From the NCBI GenBank assembly GCA_016284515.1, contig JAEEOY010000029.1, positions 1 through 39,946 of the forward strand: a stretch of 39,946 bases of DNA, in the 5' to 3' direction. Below are positions 15,145-23,780 of the stretch, piece by piece. The position numbers and the translations under genes are program-made. The DNA comes from Kiritimatiellia bacterium. Its GTDB lineage: Bacteria > Verrucomicrobiota > Kiritimatiellia > RFP12 > UBA1067. How positions within the stretch are numbered: position 1 is the stretch's first letter; the number at the start of each line of letters is the position of its first letter. The notes beneath the pieces are model-generated. The model was not told the origin of the DNA. It saw only the letters and a list, made by a program, of their open reading frames with translations, and did not search any database.

Positions 15145-18071
15145 AAAGAAGAACCTTGCTGGTTCATCTGTCGGCCTTCGGGGCGTGGGCCATAGCCTTT
15201 GGATGCGCGGTCGGATGGGATGTGCTTGTCTTGCCGTGGACGACCTTTCTGCCCACGGCGGGTCCGCTCGGCACGCTTCTTGGTCTCCTCGCCGGCGCGC
15301 TCATCATGGTCGTCATTGCGTGGAACTTCCACTATATGATCGGGAAGTGCCCCGGCATCGGCGGGGTCTATTCCTACGCCAAGATGGCGTTCGGGCCGGA
15401 CCACGGGTACATCTGCGCATGGTTCCTGTTCCTTGCGTACGCGGCGATAGTGTGGGCGGACGCCACGGTGCTTGCCGTGATAGTGCGCTACATGGTCGAC
15501 GCGGAGTCCTTCAGGGATGCGTTCTCGTTCAGCGTCGCGGGGTGCAGCTTCTATTTCGGGGACATGCTGATCGTCGCGCTGGCGATGGTAGTCGTCGTCT
15601 TTCTCTGTATCCGCCGACGCCTTGCGGCGGCAGTTCAGATTGCCTTTGCCCTGATGATGGCGGTGGGAATCGCCGCGTGCTTCGTGTCCGCGGCGTCCAA
15701 GCACATTGTCGTCGGCATGTCGATGTCTCCGTCCTTCTCGCCCACTGGCGGTTCGCCGGTTGTCCAGTTCATAAACATCCTGACGATTTCGCCGTGGCTT
15801 TTCGTCGGAATCGAGGCGATGTCTGCAATGACCGCCGAGTTCGGCTTCCCGCGCAGGAAGGCGTTCGGGATCATGCTCGCCGCGATTGTCGCCTCGGTGG
15901 CGGCATACATAGCGGCGATGCTGATTCCGGTCTTCGCCTACAGCGACTCCGCCGCTGGGTGGCCCGCCGCACTGGAGGGGATTGGCGGCGACGCGAACGT
16001 CCGAGCATTCGACGTCGTCAAGAGATGCGTCGGCGGAGCGGGTCCGTTCGTCCTTGGGGTGACTCTCGTCGGCGCGCTGTTCACGAACCTCGTCGGGAAC
16101 ACGATAGTTGCCAGCCGTCTTGTCGCCGCCATGGCGGAGGACAGCGCGATGCCCCAATGGCTCGGCAAGTGGCACGGGAAGCTGTCCGCGCGCAGCGGCA
16201 TCATCGGGATAGCCGTGCTTGCCGTCGTCGTCTCCTCGCTCGGCGAGGCGGTGGTGAACGTCATCGTCGACATCGCGCTTGTCGGCGCGGCGATAGCCTA
16301 CGCCTACACGTCCGCTGCGACGTTCAAGGTCGCGCTTGGAGATGGCAGGCGGGTTTCTGCTGCGCTGGGGTTTGTCGGGTTTGCATCGTCCGTGGCGATC
16401 GCGTTCATGTTCATCTTCCCGACGCTGTATTCCGAATCCACGTCGATGGGGACTATGTCCTTCCTCTTCCTCGTCGCCTGCTGCGTCGCCGGTCTCGTTG
16501 CGTTTCTGTTCGTGTGCAGACACGACGACCAGCATCGGTTCGGGCATTCCTCCGCGGTGTGGATTGGTCTCTTCGTCGTCATCATCGTGGTGTCGCACCT
16601 GTGGGCCAGACAGACGGCGCGCGACACGATGATGAAGGCCTACGCGGACATCGTGGAATACCACGCGACCGAGTGCCTTCCGTCTGCCGGCGAGGCGGAT
16701 GTCAGGCGCGGGGAGGACTGGCACGTGGCCCTCAAGGGCAAGCTGCAATCCGTGCGCAGCGCCATCGTGAGGAACAGCTACGTCCAGAGCGGGATCGACC
16801 TCCTTGCCCTTGCGTTGATGTTCGCCGTATACAGGATACTGCGCAGGCGCGAGCTCGCCATGGAGCGCGAGAAGGCGAAGGCCAAGAGCTTCTTCTTCTC
16901 GACGGTTAGCCACGACATCAGGACGCCCCTGAACGCGATCATCGGCTTTTCCGAGATGCTGAAGTCCGGCTTCGCGACAGATGCCGAGCGCGATCAGGCG
17001 GTTGACTCCATAGTCGCGAGCGGCAAGACTCTTCTCGGTCTCGTCAACGACGTCCTTGACCTCTCGAAGCTTGAGTCCGGGAAGATGGAGATAGTGCCGG
17101 AGCCGACGGACTGCGTAAGGCTGCTTCGCGACGTTACGGAGGCATTCAGGCTTGCGGGCGGGGAAGCGGGTGTCGAGGTCCGCTGCCGTGCGGACGCCAT
17201 GCCATGCCTTGTGGTCGATCCGCAGAGGCTTAGGCAGATTGCGTTCAACCTCGTCGGCAACGCGGTGAAGTTCACGCACGAGGGCTACGTCGAAGTGCGC
17301 GCGTCGTTCGTTCCGAACGAAGATGTCCAGTCGGGAACGCTGCAGCTCACCGTGGAGGACACGGGCTGCGGAATATCCGACGAGGATTTGAAGCGCATAG
17401 GCTCGGCGTATGTGCAGGTAGGCGCGAAGGAGTCGCGCAACGGCGGCACGGGTCTTGGGCTTGCGATATGTCGCCAGCTCGTGACGGCGATGGGCGGCAG
17501 GATGGATGTCGAGTCGGAGCTCGGGAAGGGGTCCACGTTCACAGTGACGATACCGGGGGTGAAAGTCGTGGAAAGCGGAGAAGTTAAGAGTGGGGGAGTT
17601 GAGAGTGGGGGAGTTGGGAGTGGAGGAGTTAAGAGTGGAGGAGTGGAGGAGTTAACGCACCCACTCACCCACTCACCCACTCACCCACTCAACAACTCAC
17701 CCGCTTGCCGCCGCATCCTAGTCGTGGACGACACAAAGATGAACGTAATGGTCATGAAGGCACAACTGAAGAACATCGGGAAGTTCGAGGTCTCGTCCGC
17801 ATCGAACGGTCAGGATGCGCTCGAGTTGCTCCGCCGTGGCGCGGAGCGGTTCGATCTGGTGCTGACGGACATGTGGATGCCGCTGCTGGACGGCGAGGGG
17901 CTCGTAAAGGCCATTCGGGCCGATCCCGCGCTTTCGGGAATGTGCGTCGTCGTCGTAACGGCGGACGTGGAGTTCAGGGCAAAGTTCGCGCAGGTCGGAT
18001 TCGACGACATACTCCTCAAGCCTGTTACAAAGGGCAAGCTCGTTGAGTTGCTGTCAAAGGAGGGAAGATGA
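15141..18071 (+). CDS. APC-family permease fused to hybrid histidine kinase
   Basis: 976 residues, ATGA overlap with the preceding gene. Residues 1-460 form about twelve hydrophobic segments with amino acid-polyamine-cation (APC) permease features: a first helix leading to VLPW, GPLGTLLGLLAGALIM, and CPGIGGVYSYAKMAFGP like the PxxGGxYxY motif. Further helices lie near 475-490 and 545-562, with a ~55-residue region between them. Then come a HisKA (SHDIRTPLN, H591), a HATPase_c (NLVGNAVKF, DTGCGIS, GTGLGLAIC), a repeat-encoded linker (about 815-855) and a receiver with D910 (LTDMWMP). Transporter-kinase fusions are known for SSS permeases (CbrA type), and an APC version is unusual. It probably senses, and perhaps imports, an amino acid or amine. 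No HPt or output domain is present. Confidence 0.9.
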   Translation: MKRRTLLVHLSAFGAWAIAFGCAVGWDVLVLPWTTFLPTAGPLGTLLGLLAGALIMVVIAWNFHYMIGKCPGIGGVYSYAKMAFGPDHGYICAWFLFLAYAAIVWADATVLAVIVRYMVDAESFRDAFSFSVAGCSFYFGDMLIVALAMVVVVFLCIRRRLAAAVQIAFALMMAVGIAACFVSAASKHIVVGMSMSPSFSPTGGSPVVQFINILTISPWLFVGIEAMSAMTAEFGFPRRKAFGIMLAAIVASVAAYIAAMLIPVFAYSDSAAGWPAALEGIGGDANVRAFDVVKRCVGGAGPFVLGVTLVGALFTNLVGNTIVASRLVAAMAEDSAMPQWLGKWHGKLSARSGIIGIAVLAVVVSSLGEAVVNVIVDIALVGAAIAYAYTSAATFKVALGDGRRVSAALGFVGFASSVAIAFMFIFPTLYSESTSMGTMSFLFLVACCVAGLVAFLFVCRHDDQHRFGHSSAVWIGLFVVIIVVSHLWARQTARDTMMKAYADIVEYHATECLPSAGEADVRRGEDWHVALKGKLQSVRSAIVRNSYVQSGIDLLALALMFAVYRILRRRELAMEREKAKAKSFFFSTVSHDIRTPLNAIIGFSEMLKSGFATDAERDQAVDSIVASGKTLLGLVNDVLDLSKLESGKMEIVPEPTDCVRLLRDVTEAFRLAGGEAGVEVRCRADAMPCLVVDPQRLRQIAFNLVGNAVKFTHEGYVEVRASFVPNEDVQSGTLQLTVEDTGCGISDEDLKRIGSAYVQVGAKESRNGGTGLGLAICRQLVTAMGGRMDVESELGKGSTFTVTIPGVKVVESGEVKSGGVESGGVGSGGVKSGGVEELTHPLTHSPTHPLNNSPACRRILVVDDTKMNVMVMKAQLKNIGKFEVSSASNGQDALELLRRGAERFDLVLTDMWMPLLDGEGLVKAIRADPALSGMCVVVVTADVEFRAKFAQVGFDDILLKPVTKGKLVELLSKEGR
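17583..17703 (+). repeat. Bipartite G-rich/C-rich repeat tract in the kinase-receiver linker
   Basis: The first half has four 15-mers (7+8): GTTAAGAGTGGGGGA, GTTGAGAGTGGGGGA, GTTGGGAGTGGAGGA, GTTAAGAGTGGAGGA, then GTGGAGGA and GTTAACG. The second half has the octamer CACCCACT four times exactly (17658-17689), then CAACAACT. The halves are G-rich and C-rich on the same strand and roughly complementary, so a long imperfect hairpin or G-quadruplex is possible. It encodes VKSGG VESGG VGSGG VKSGG and a Thr-His-Pro/Ser-Pro segment linking HATPase to receiver. Confidence 0.9.
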
Positions 18072-19348
18072 GGATTGCCCATGTTCTGAGGAGGATTTCG
18101 TTCGACGACTGGGGAGGGACCGAGCAGGTCGTCTGGAACCTCGCCAAGGCGCAGAGGGAGGCGGGCCACGAAGTGCGGCTCTTCGCCACGACGGCGCTAT
18201 GGAGGGGATTAGATGATGACAGGCGAGACGGGCGTGACAGACGGGACGGGAGTCTTGAGGTCGTCGATGGCATTGAGATCGTCAGGTTCAAGCCGATCTA
18301 TCCGTGGTGGCCGATGCCGAAGGCCCTCGTGGACGAACTCGACAGGAAGGGCGGCAATCCTTTTGTCCCTGGGCTAGGAAAAGCCCTTTGCGAATGGAAG
18401 CCCGATGTCATCCACTGCCACGCCATGGCCCGCATCGCGGAGCTTTGCCTTCGAACCGCCCAAAAACTTGCAAATCCCAACTCCCAACTCGCAACTAAAA
18501 CAGTCGTCTCCCTGCATGGCGGCGGGGCGAACGTTCCGGGCGAGGAGGCGAAGAGCCTAAGGGCTCCGACGCGCGGGAGGCTTCCGTGGGGGAAGGTTGT
18601 CGACATCCTCATGGGCTGGACGCGCCGCGTTCCGGAGGACTTCGGCGGCATAGTCTGCGTAGGCGAGGACGAAGCCGAGAAGTACCGCGGCAGGCACAAG
18701 CACGTGATGTATCTTCCCAATGGGGTGGATTGTCGCCTTTTTGAAGGAATGGCGCGAGAGTCCCGAGAGGCGCGAGGGACGCGAGAGCCTGGCCACGCGC
18801 CAAGAGCCACGCTCTCCCTCCTTTGCGTAGCGCGCATCGACAGGCAGAAGAACCAGATGATGCTTGTCGAGTGGCTGGCGCGAAACCCTGGCGCGACGGT
18901 CCGGCTTGTGGGACCGGTTACGCAGCCTGACTATCGCGCGGAGCTGGAGGCGCGCGCGGCGGAGCTGGGCGTTGCGGACAGGCTGTCGTTTGCCGGGGCG
19001 CTGAAGCCTGCGAGCGAGGAGCTTCTGCGGGAGTACGCGAACGTCGACGTGTTCGTGCTGCCGAGCAGGCACGAGCCGTTCGGGATTGTCGTCCTTGAGG
19101 CTTGGGCGGCGGGGCTTCCGGTTGTGGCGAGCGACATCGGCGGACTTGGAAAGCTCTGCGCGGCACATCCTGGGGCGGCGCAGACGTTTCCTCCGGGCGA
19201 TATAGATGCGCTAGATGATGCACTGCGGCGCGTCGGAAGCGACGCGCCGCTTCGCGAGCGTCTGTCCGCGGCGGGACAAGCCGCGGCGGCCGAATACGAC
19301 TGGCGGACTCTTGCCGCCCGCCTGGTTGATTTTTACGCCGAAATATGA
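18068..19348 (+). CDS. GT4 family glycosyltransferase
   Basis: 426 residues, ATG overlapping the previous TGA. It is a GT-B fold: the N-terminal domain starts MRIAHVLRRISFDDWGGTEQ (donor-side glycine loop), VIHCHAMAR follows, then VVSLHGGG; the C-terminal domain starts LLCVARIDRQKNQMMLVEWL and has the EPFGIVVLE (E-x7-E) sugar-nucleotide motif and AAGLPVVASDIGG. Its product would be a glycosidic bond in the lipid-linked repeat unit at the cytoplasmic membrane; sugar unknown. Three low-complexity stretches are inserted in frame, at the loop near residue 55, after a helix near residue 135, and in the interdomain linker near residue 230. Confidence 0.92.
   Translation: MRIAHVLRRISFDDWGGTEQVVWNLAKAQREAGHEVRLFATTALWRGLDDDRRDGRDRRDGSLEVVDGIEIVRFKPIYPWWPMPKALVDELDRKGGNPFVPGLGKALCEWKPDVIHCHAMARIAELCLRTAQKLANPNSQLATKTVVSLHGGGANVPGEEAKSLRAPTRGRLPWGKVVDILMGWTRRVPEDFGGIVCVGEDEAEKYRGRHKHVMYLPNGVDCRLFEGMARESREARGTREPGHAPRATLSLLCVARIDRQKNQMMLVEWLARNPGATVRLVGPVTQPDYRAELEARAAELGVADRLSFAGALKPASEELLREYANVDVFVLPSRHEPFGIVVLEAWAAGLPVVASDIGGLGKLCAAHPGAAQTFPPGDIDALDDALRRVGSDAPLRERLSAAGQAAAAEYDWRTLAARLVDFYAEI
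18218..18252 (+). repeat. Loose heptamer tract in the GT4 gene
   Basis: GACAGGC, GAGACGG, GCGTGAC, AGACGGG, ACGGGAG encode an Asp/Arg-rich loop (DDRRDGRDRRDGS). The repeats are weak and some may be ordinary coding sequence. Confidence 0.35.
18471..18498 (+). repeat. Heptamer repeat in the GT4 gene
   Basis: Four heptamers CAAATCC, CAACTCC, CAACTCG, CAACTAA encode ANPNSQLAT at a helix-to-strand loop. The AACTC word is the complement of the GAGTT words in other tracts. Confidence 0.75.
18752..18787 (+). repeat. Nonamer repeat in the GT4 interdomain linker
   Basis: Four nonamers GCGCGAGAG, TCCCGAGAG, GCGCGAGGG, ACGCGAGAG give a three-residue peptide repeat (ARE SRE ARG TRE) between the two GT-B domains. 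Confidence 0.8.
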
Positions 19349-19367
19349 TTAAATATACGGCAAATAA

Positions 19368-21341
19368 ATGCAGGACGAAGAACTTACAGAAGAAGAGCGC
19401 GCCAGGTTGCGCGGTCTTATAGCATTTCAGAAGCTAGTGCTGGGCATCGCCCTGCGCTGGTGGTGGCTTTTTGCTGCTGTTTTTCTTGCGCTTCTTACGC
19501 TTTTTTCGGCTTTTCTGTGGATGCGCGGGGCTCGGAGCGTCAATCGGTACGAGGCAAAGACCCGCCTTATGTACTCGCCGAAGAAGGTGTCGCGCATCGA
19601 CAATCTGGGCGACAAGCAGATGATGACGATTCTCGAACGTGGCTCTCTCAAGCGCCGCGTGCTAGATTATGTGGACATGGACATGATGGAACGCATGTGC
19701 CTAACTGTCGACATGAAGATCGAGCAGAGCAGACGTCAGAGCAATTTGTTTACGCTGACAGCAGCGTCCAAGACGAAAAAGGGCGCTTACGCAAAGGTGA
19801 ATGCCTACGCCGACATTTTGATCGACGAATATGTCTCGTATCGCTCGAAGGACCTGGAGACGTGGAGGGATTCGCTTGAGGTCAGGCGTAAAAATCTGAT
19901 GGACCAGATTTCCGACATAGACGCCGAGGAGGCTGCGTTCAAGACGACTACGGGCGCGCTATCTCCGAAGGAGTCTCTCCTTGCCTTGAATGCGCTCCTC
20001 TCCGACCAAAGGAAGAACGACTCCGCGCTCGGTGTTGAGGCCGCAAACGAGGAGCTGAAGAAGCATAAGCTTGAAGACATTGTCGGCGATGTCGGGGCGA
20101 CGGTCCTGGCCAACGCGGCGACGATACGCAAAAAGGCCGCTGCTATTGCGTCGATTGACGCCGAGCTTGTGCAGCTGCGCGAGAAGTACACCGACCTGAA
20201 TCCCAAGGTGGCGGGGAAGCTGCAGGAGCGGAATGAAAAAGTTTTGGAATTTGAGGATTTCCTGAAGTCCAAGGGAGTGGAAGGCGTCGAGCTCGACAAG
20301 ATAGACCAGATTGAGAAGGCGGCAGGTGAGTTTGCGGACTGTGTAACTCGTCTTGAGGTGGTGGAGCAGAAGCGTGCCGCGCTCGCCAAGGAAATTGCCG
20401 ACAACGAAAAGCGCGCGTCTGAGCTTGCGAAGATCGTGATGGACTACGAGCGCATTGAGGTTCGTCGAGCGGACCTGACCGCGGCGGTGAGGGATGTTGA
20501 CGACCAGCTCAGCGGCATTTCATATGCGATTGGCGCGTTAAGAAACGATCTGAGGCAGATAGAGCGTTCCAACGGCGCGGACGACAACGGTCCGTTCGGA
20601 TCCAAAAAGGCCATATTCGCCTTTGGCGGCGCATTTGTCGTCGCGGGCGGAATGCTGTTCGTGATTATTGTGCTGGAGCTTCTCTTCGGCAAGGTCCGGG
20701 ACGGACGCGAGATTGCGATCTACGACGGGATATCCTATCTTGGCTCGATACCGAAGTCCGGTTCGATGCCGGAGGACGAAGCACGCGAGGCTATGGGGGT
20801 TGTGTCGCTGAAGACGCTGCTCGCCGTCAAGGATGCGAAGACGATATTTGCGTGCAGGCTTCCTGGGGCGGAGCCAAACATGACGTTCGCCGAGACGATG
20901 GACTTCACTGCGACGATGTCCGGCGCGAGTAGTTTCCTCCTCGACATAGTCGCTCAGCCCAACTTCACACCGCCGGAAGGCGCGGAGGAGATGATCGGCG
21001 TGGTCCGAAACGGGCAGCGCGGGTGGTTTCCGGCGGTGAACCGATTCGCGCTGGCGCCAACCGAGCTGCAGATGCTCAAGGCTGACATCGCGTCGCTCGT
21101 CGAGTCGTTCGACAACATCTTCATTCGCATCGAAGGGGTGGTGCGCGTCGGAGGGACGTTCTTCGACCAGCTGCTGGAGCTTTCGGACGCGGTGCTGCTC
21201 ATGGTCGGCGCCGGCACGACGCCGCGCAGTTCCTTCGCCTTCGCGCGCCGCCACCTCAAGTCGTCCGGCAAGCTCGTGATGGCGATTGCTGCCGGAGCGA
21301 GCGCAAAGAGGGTCCGAAAGGACATGGAGGTGCTGACATGA
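19368..21341 (+). CDS. Polysaccharide co-polymerase (Wzz/GumC type) with degenerate tyrosine-kinase domain
   Basis: 657 residues. It controls chain length in Wzx/Wzy pathways as a membrane oligomer. Features in order: a cytoplasmic tail; TM1 about 26-50; a Wzz-type periplasmic domain with long coiled coil (about 150-390); TM2 about 405-430; then a cytoplasmic domain laid out like a BY-kinase (SYLGSIPKSG, LKTLLAVKDAK) but lacking a usable Walker A. Where PGEGKST is expected it reads PGAEPNMTF. The Walker A' (LLDIVAQPNF) and Walker B (FDNIFIRIEG) positions also lack their aspartates, and there is no C-terminal tyrosine cluster. A weak -10 (TATGAT, 19344-19349, overlapping the previous stop) lies 18 bases before the ATG, and no Shine-Dalgarno is visible. 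An ATGA overlap couples it to the export lipoprotein. Confidence 0.88.
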   Translation: MQDEELTEEERARLRGLIAFQKLVLGIALRWWWLFAAVFLALLTLFSAFLWMRGARSVNRYEAKTRLMYSPKKVSRIDNLGDKQMMTILERGSLKRRVLDYVDMDMMERMCLTVDMKIEQSRRQSNLFTLTAASKTKKGAYAKVNAYADILIDEYVSYRSKDLETWRDSLEVRRKNLMDQISDIDAEEAAFKTTTGALSPKESLLALNALLSDQRKNDSALGVEAANEELKKHKLEDIVGDVGATVLANAATIRKKAAAIASIDAELVQLREKYTDLNPKVAGKLQERNEKVLEFEDFLKSKGVEGVELDKIDQIEKAAGEFADCVTRLEVVEQKRAALAKEIADNEKRASELAKIVMDYERIEVRRADLTAAVRDVDDQLSGISYAIGALRNDLRQIERSNGADDNGPFGSKKAIFAFGGAFVVAGGMLFVIIVLELLFGKVRDGREIAIYDGISYLGSIPKSGSMPEDEAREAMGVVSLKTLLAVKDAKTIFACRLPGAEPNMTFAETMDFTATMSGASSFLLDIVAQPNFTPPEGAEEMIGVVRNGQRGWFPAVNRFALAPTELQMLKADIASLVESFDNIFIRIEGVVRVGGTFFDQLLELSDAVLLMVGAGTTPRSSFAFARRHLKSSGKLVMAIAAGASAKRVRKDMEVLT

Positions 21342-22399
21342 GGATTCCCGTAATCTTCTGTGTAGCCGCTGTCACACTGATTGGATGCTATACCGACAGG
21401 ATGACATCCAACTACAACGATGTTTTCGAGGTCACCAACACGGACGACGACAGTGCAGTCATAGACGAAAGCGGCCGCACTGCGGAGGACGAGGCGCGCA
21501 TACGAAAACGCCTTATGGAGCTTGAGATGGAGGAGGAGCCAGCGTACCACATGAACGCCGGCGACCAGGTCGAGATACGCGTCTATGACCATCCGGACCT
21601 CGGCATGACTACGCGCATAGGCCCGGACGGAATGGTCGGCATCGCGTTCATGGGACAGGTGAAGCTCAGCGGACAGACGATAGCGCAGGGCGCCGAGTGC
21701 ATTCGCGAGGGACTTGCCCCGTACGTGAAGAATCCTGTCGTGAGCATAACCGTGCTCGACGTTCAGAGCGAGACGGCGACAATCGCCGGCGCATGCGCGA
21801 AGCCTGGGGTGTACAACATCTCCAACGCGACGAGGCTTGCCGACTTTTACGCGATGGCCGGGTCTAGCGCCGAGCGGCTTTTCAACGGAGTGGATGTTGA
21901 TGTCGCCGACCTTGAGCATTCTATTTTTGTCAGAAAGGGTGAGCTTCTTCCGGTGGACTTCGTCAAGGCAATCAGCAAAGGTGACTTGCTGCACAACATC
22001 AGAGTCCGCAAGGGCGATTATGTGTTCATCGCCCAGCGAATGGAGGCGTCGGTCGTCATATGCGGCGAGGTCCGGAATCCGCACAAGCGTCTGTTCGAGG
22101 CTGGCATGGGGCTCATAGAGACTCTTACGGCCGCGGGGTGGATAAAGGAATCTCACTGGAGCCATGTTATCATAATCAGGGACGGGCTGGCGCATCCGAA
22201 GCTCTACAAGGTGGATGTCGACGGCATTCTCGCCGGGAAGTGCCGCAACGTCACTCTTAAGGCGGGTGACATAATCTATGTGCCGAAGGACAATCTATCG
22301 GAGTACAATGTGTTCGTCAACAAGCTCCTTCCTACGGCGCAGATATTCAGCCTGATTGCAGGCCGGGCGTCTGCTGTCGGACTGGGCTCAAACAACTGA
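21338..22399 (+). CDS. Polysaccharide export outer-membrane lipoprotein (Wza/OPX family)
   Basis: 353 residues, ATGA overlap with the co-polymerase. The N-terminus is a lipoprotein signal peptide with lipobox LIGC (C17). After a short acidic linker comes the Poly_export domain, starting YHMNAGDQVEIRVYDHPDL, followed by SLBB-type domains (ETATIAGACAKPGVYNI and EASVVICGEVRNPHKR). OPX proteins form the outer-membrane channel for the finished polymer and dock onto the co-polymerase encoded next door, so the pair forms the trans-envelope export machine. The C-terminal helix expected for Wza is short here (VFVNKLLPTAQIFSLIAG). Confidence 0.93.
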   Translation: MRIPVIFCVAAVTLIGCYTDRMTSNYNDVFEVTNTDDDSAVIDESGRTAEDEARIRKRLMELEMEEEPAYHMNAGDQVEIRVYDHPDLGMTTRIGPDGMVGIAFMGQVKLSGQTIAQGAECIREGLAPYVKNPVVSITVLDVQSETATIAGACAKPGVYNISNATRLADFYAMAGSSAERLFNGVDVDVADLEHSIFVRKGELLPVDFVKAISKGDLLHNIRVRKGDYVFIAQRMEASVVICGEVRNPHKRLFEAGMGLIETLTAAGWIKESHWSHVIIIRDGLAHPKLYKVDVDGILAGKCRNVTLKAGDIIYVPKDNLSEYNVFVNKLLPTAQIFSLIAGRASAVGLGSNN

Positions 22400-22403
22400 C
22401 GAC

Positions 22404-23780
22404 ATGAAGTACGCGGTATTCTTTCTAGCGCTTCTTGCGATGCCGCCTCTCGGCGTGGCGCTGTCCTTCAGCAGGCGATGGATGAAGTACGCAATCTGGA
22501 GCATGATCGGTGCTCTTGCCGTATATCAGGGGACGGCCATTAACTTCTTCTCCTATGAGGAGTATCGCGGCTCGTCGCGGGGAATGGAGGTCAGCATTGT
22601 CTATCTCCTTGCGTTCGCGCTGCTCGTCGCCGCCGCGTTCAAGCATCGCCTTCCCAAGCTGATTCCGTCCTTCGGCGCTTTTCTCTACGTTGTCTATTTT
22701 TTCCTGTGCCTTCCGTCGTATGGCACGGCTGAAAACACGCTCTTTTCCTGGATGGAGACGTGGAAGATGATTATGCTCTACCTCGTCTACCTTTCAGCCC
22801 GGGCGTATCTTGACATGACGGACGGTACAAAGGCACTCGTGAAGGGACTGGCCGGATTCGCCATATTTAACTTCCTGCTCGTCGTGAAAGACCATCTTTC
22901 AGGCGTTTATCAGCCGCATGGGGTGTTTCCGCACCAGAACGGGCTCGCGATGGCGATGCATTTGTTTGCGAACATGTTCTTCTCGCTTTTTCTGCTTGGA
23001 GGATGGCGTCGATCATTTCTGAATGTCGCCGCATTCATCGCGTCTACGGCATGCATCGTCCGCACGTATTCCCGAGGAGCGCTCGCGATGATACCGATCT
23101 CGTTCTTCGTCACCTTCGTCCTCACCATGATGTCGGCCCCGCGCGGAAGGCGGTTCGGCATGATCGGACGGATCGTTCCGATCGCGGTTGTCGGGATGAT
23201 CGGCCTCGGGCTGATGCTCCCGCGGATCATCGAGCGTTTCACGGAGGCGCCGGAGGCTTCGAAGAACACGCGAGTGGAGCTCGCCCTCTGCGCCAAGGAG
23301 ATGATTCTCGACGAGCCATGGCGCGGCGTCGGCATAAACAACTGGGGCATCAAGATTAACCCTCCGTATGAATACGCCGAGCGCGCCGGACGCAACCCCA
23401 ACCGGGGAGAGGACTTCAAGGACGGTATCGTGGAGACGGTCTACCTTCTCGTCGGCGCGGAGTGCGGAATCCCCGCGCTCGCCACGATGATTCTATGGTT
23501 CTTGTCGTATCTCGTGCTTTGCCTCGTTCTCGTGAAAAGGCTCTCGGGCACACCGGATGTCGCGATTCCGGCTGGCCTGGCGGGCGGGTTTGTGGCGCTG
23601 TATCTGCAGAGCTGCCTTGAATGGACTCTCAGAATGCAGATGAACCTCATCCTTCTTTTCATGTTCTATGCGCTTCTCGACCACATGAACTCAATCGGTA
23701 AAAAGCGGCTGAAGGCCACTTCGCCCCGCCACGACGACACGGTAAAGTCAAAAGATGGAGGGGCGAATAATGAAGCTTGA
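22404..23780 (+). CDS. O-antigen/EPS polymerase (Wzy, O-antigen ligase family)
   Basis: 458 residues from ATG 22404, four bases after the previous stop. There are eleven or so hydrophobic segments and a large periplasmic loop (about 295-365) containing the Wzy_C/O-antigen ligase region with GVGINNWG and basic/aromatic residues. A YSRGALAMIPIS segment matches the conserved SRG of the family. It would join undecaprenyl-linked repeat units on the periplasmic face. Its place beside the Wza- and Wzz-like genes supports polymerase rather than ligase, though the two cannot be told apart from sequence alone. The next gene starts 11 bases before its stop. Confidence 0.85.
   Translation: MKYAVFFLALLAMPPLGVALSFSRRWMKYAIWSMIGALAVYQGTAINFFSYEEYRGSSRGMEVSIVYLLAFALLVAAAFKHRLPKLIPSFGAFLYVVYFFLCLPSYGTAENTLFSWMETWKMIMLYLVYLSARAYLDMTDGTKALVKGLAGFAIFNFLLVVKDHLSGVYQPHGVFPHQNGLAMAMHLFANMFFSLFLLGGWRRSFLNVAAFIASTACIVRTYSRGALAMIPISFFVTFVLTMMSAPRGRRFGMIGRIVPIAVVGMIGLGLMLPRIIERFTEAPEASKNTRVELALCAKEMILDEPWRGVGINNWGIKINPPYEYAERAGRNPNRGEDFKDGIVETVYLLVGAECGIPALATMILWFLSYLVLCLVLVKRLSGTPDVAIPAGLAGGFVALYLQSCLEWTLRMQMNLILLFMFYALLDHMNSIGKKRLKATSPRHDDTVKSKDGGANNEA

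Noticed and set aside
15135-17279. 714-codon open frame on the minus strand
   Set aside because: It mirrors the permease-kinase gene, which has intact domains; the antisense protein is low-complexity Arg/His/Asp-rich. Long antisense frames are expected at this GC content.
17583-17703. Possible CRISPR array
   Set aside because: Units are 7-15 bases with no unique spacers and lie within a coding frame.
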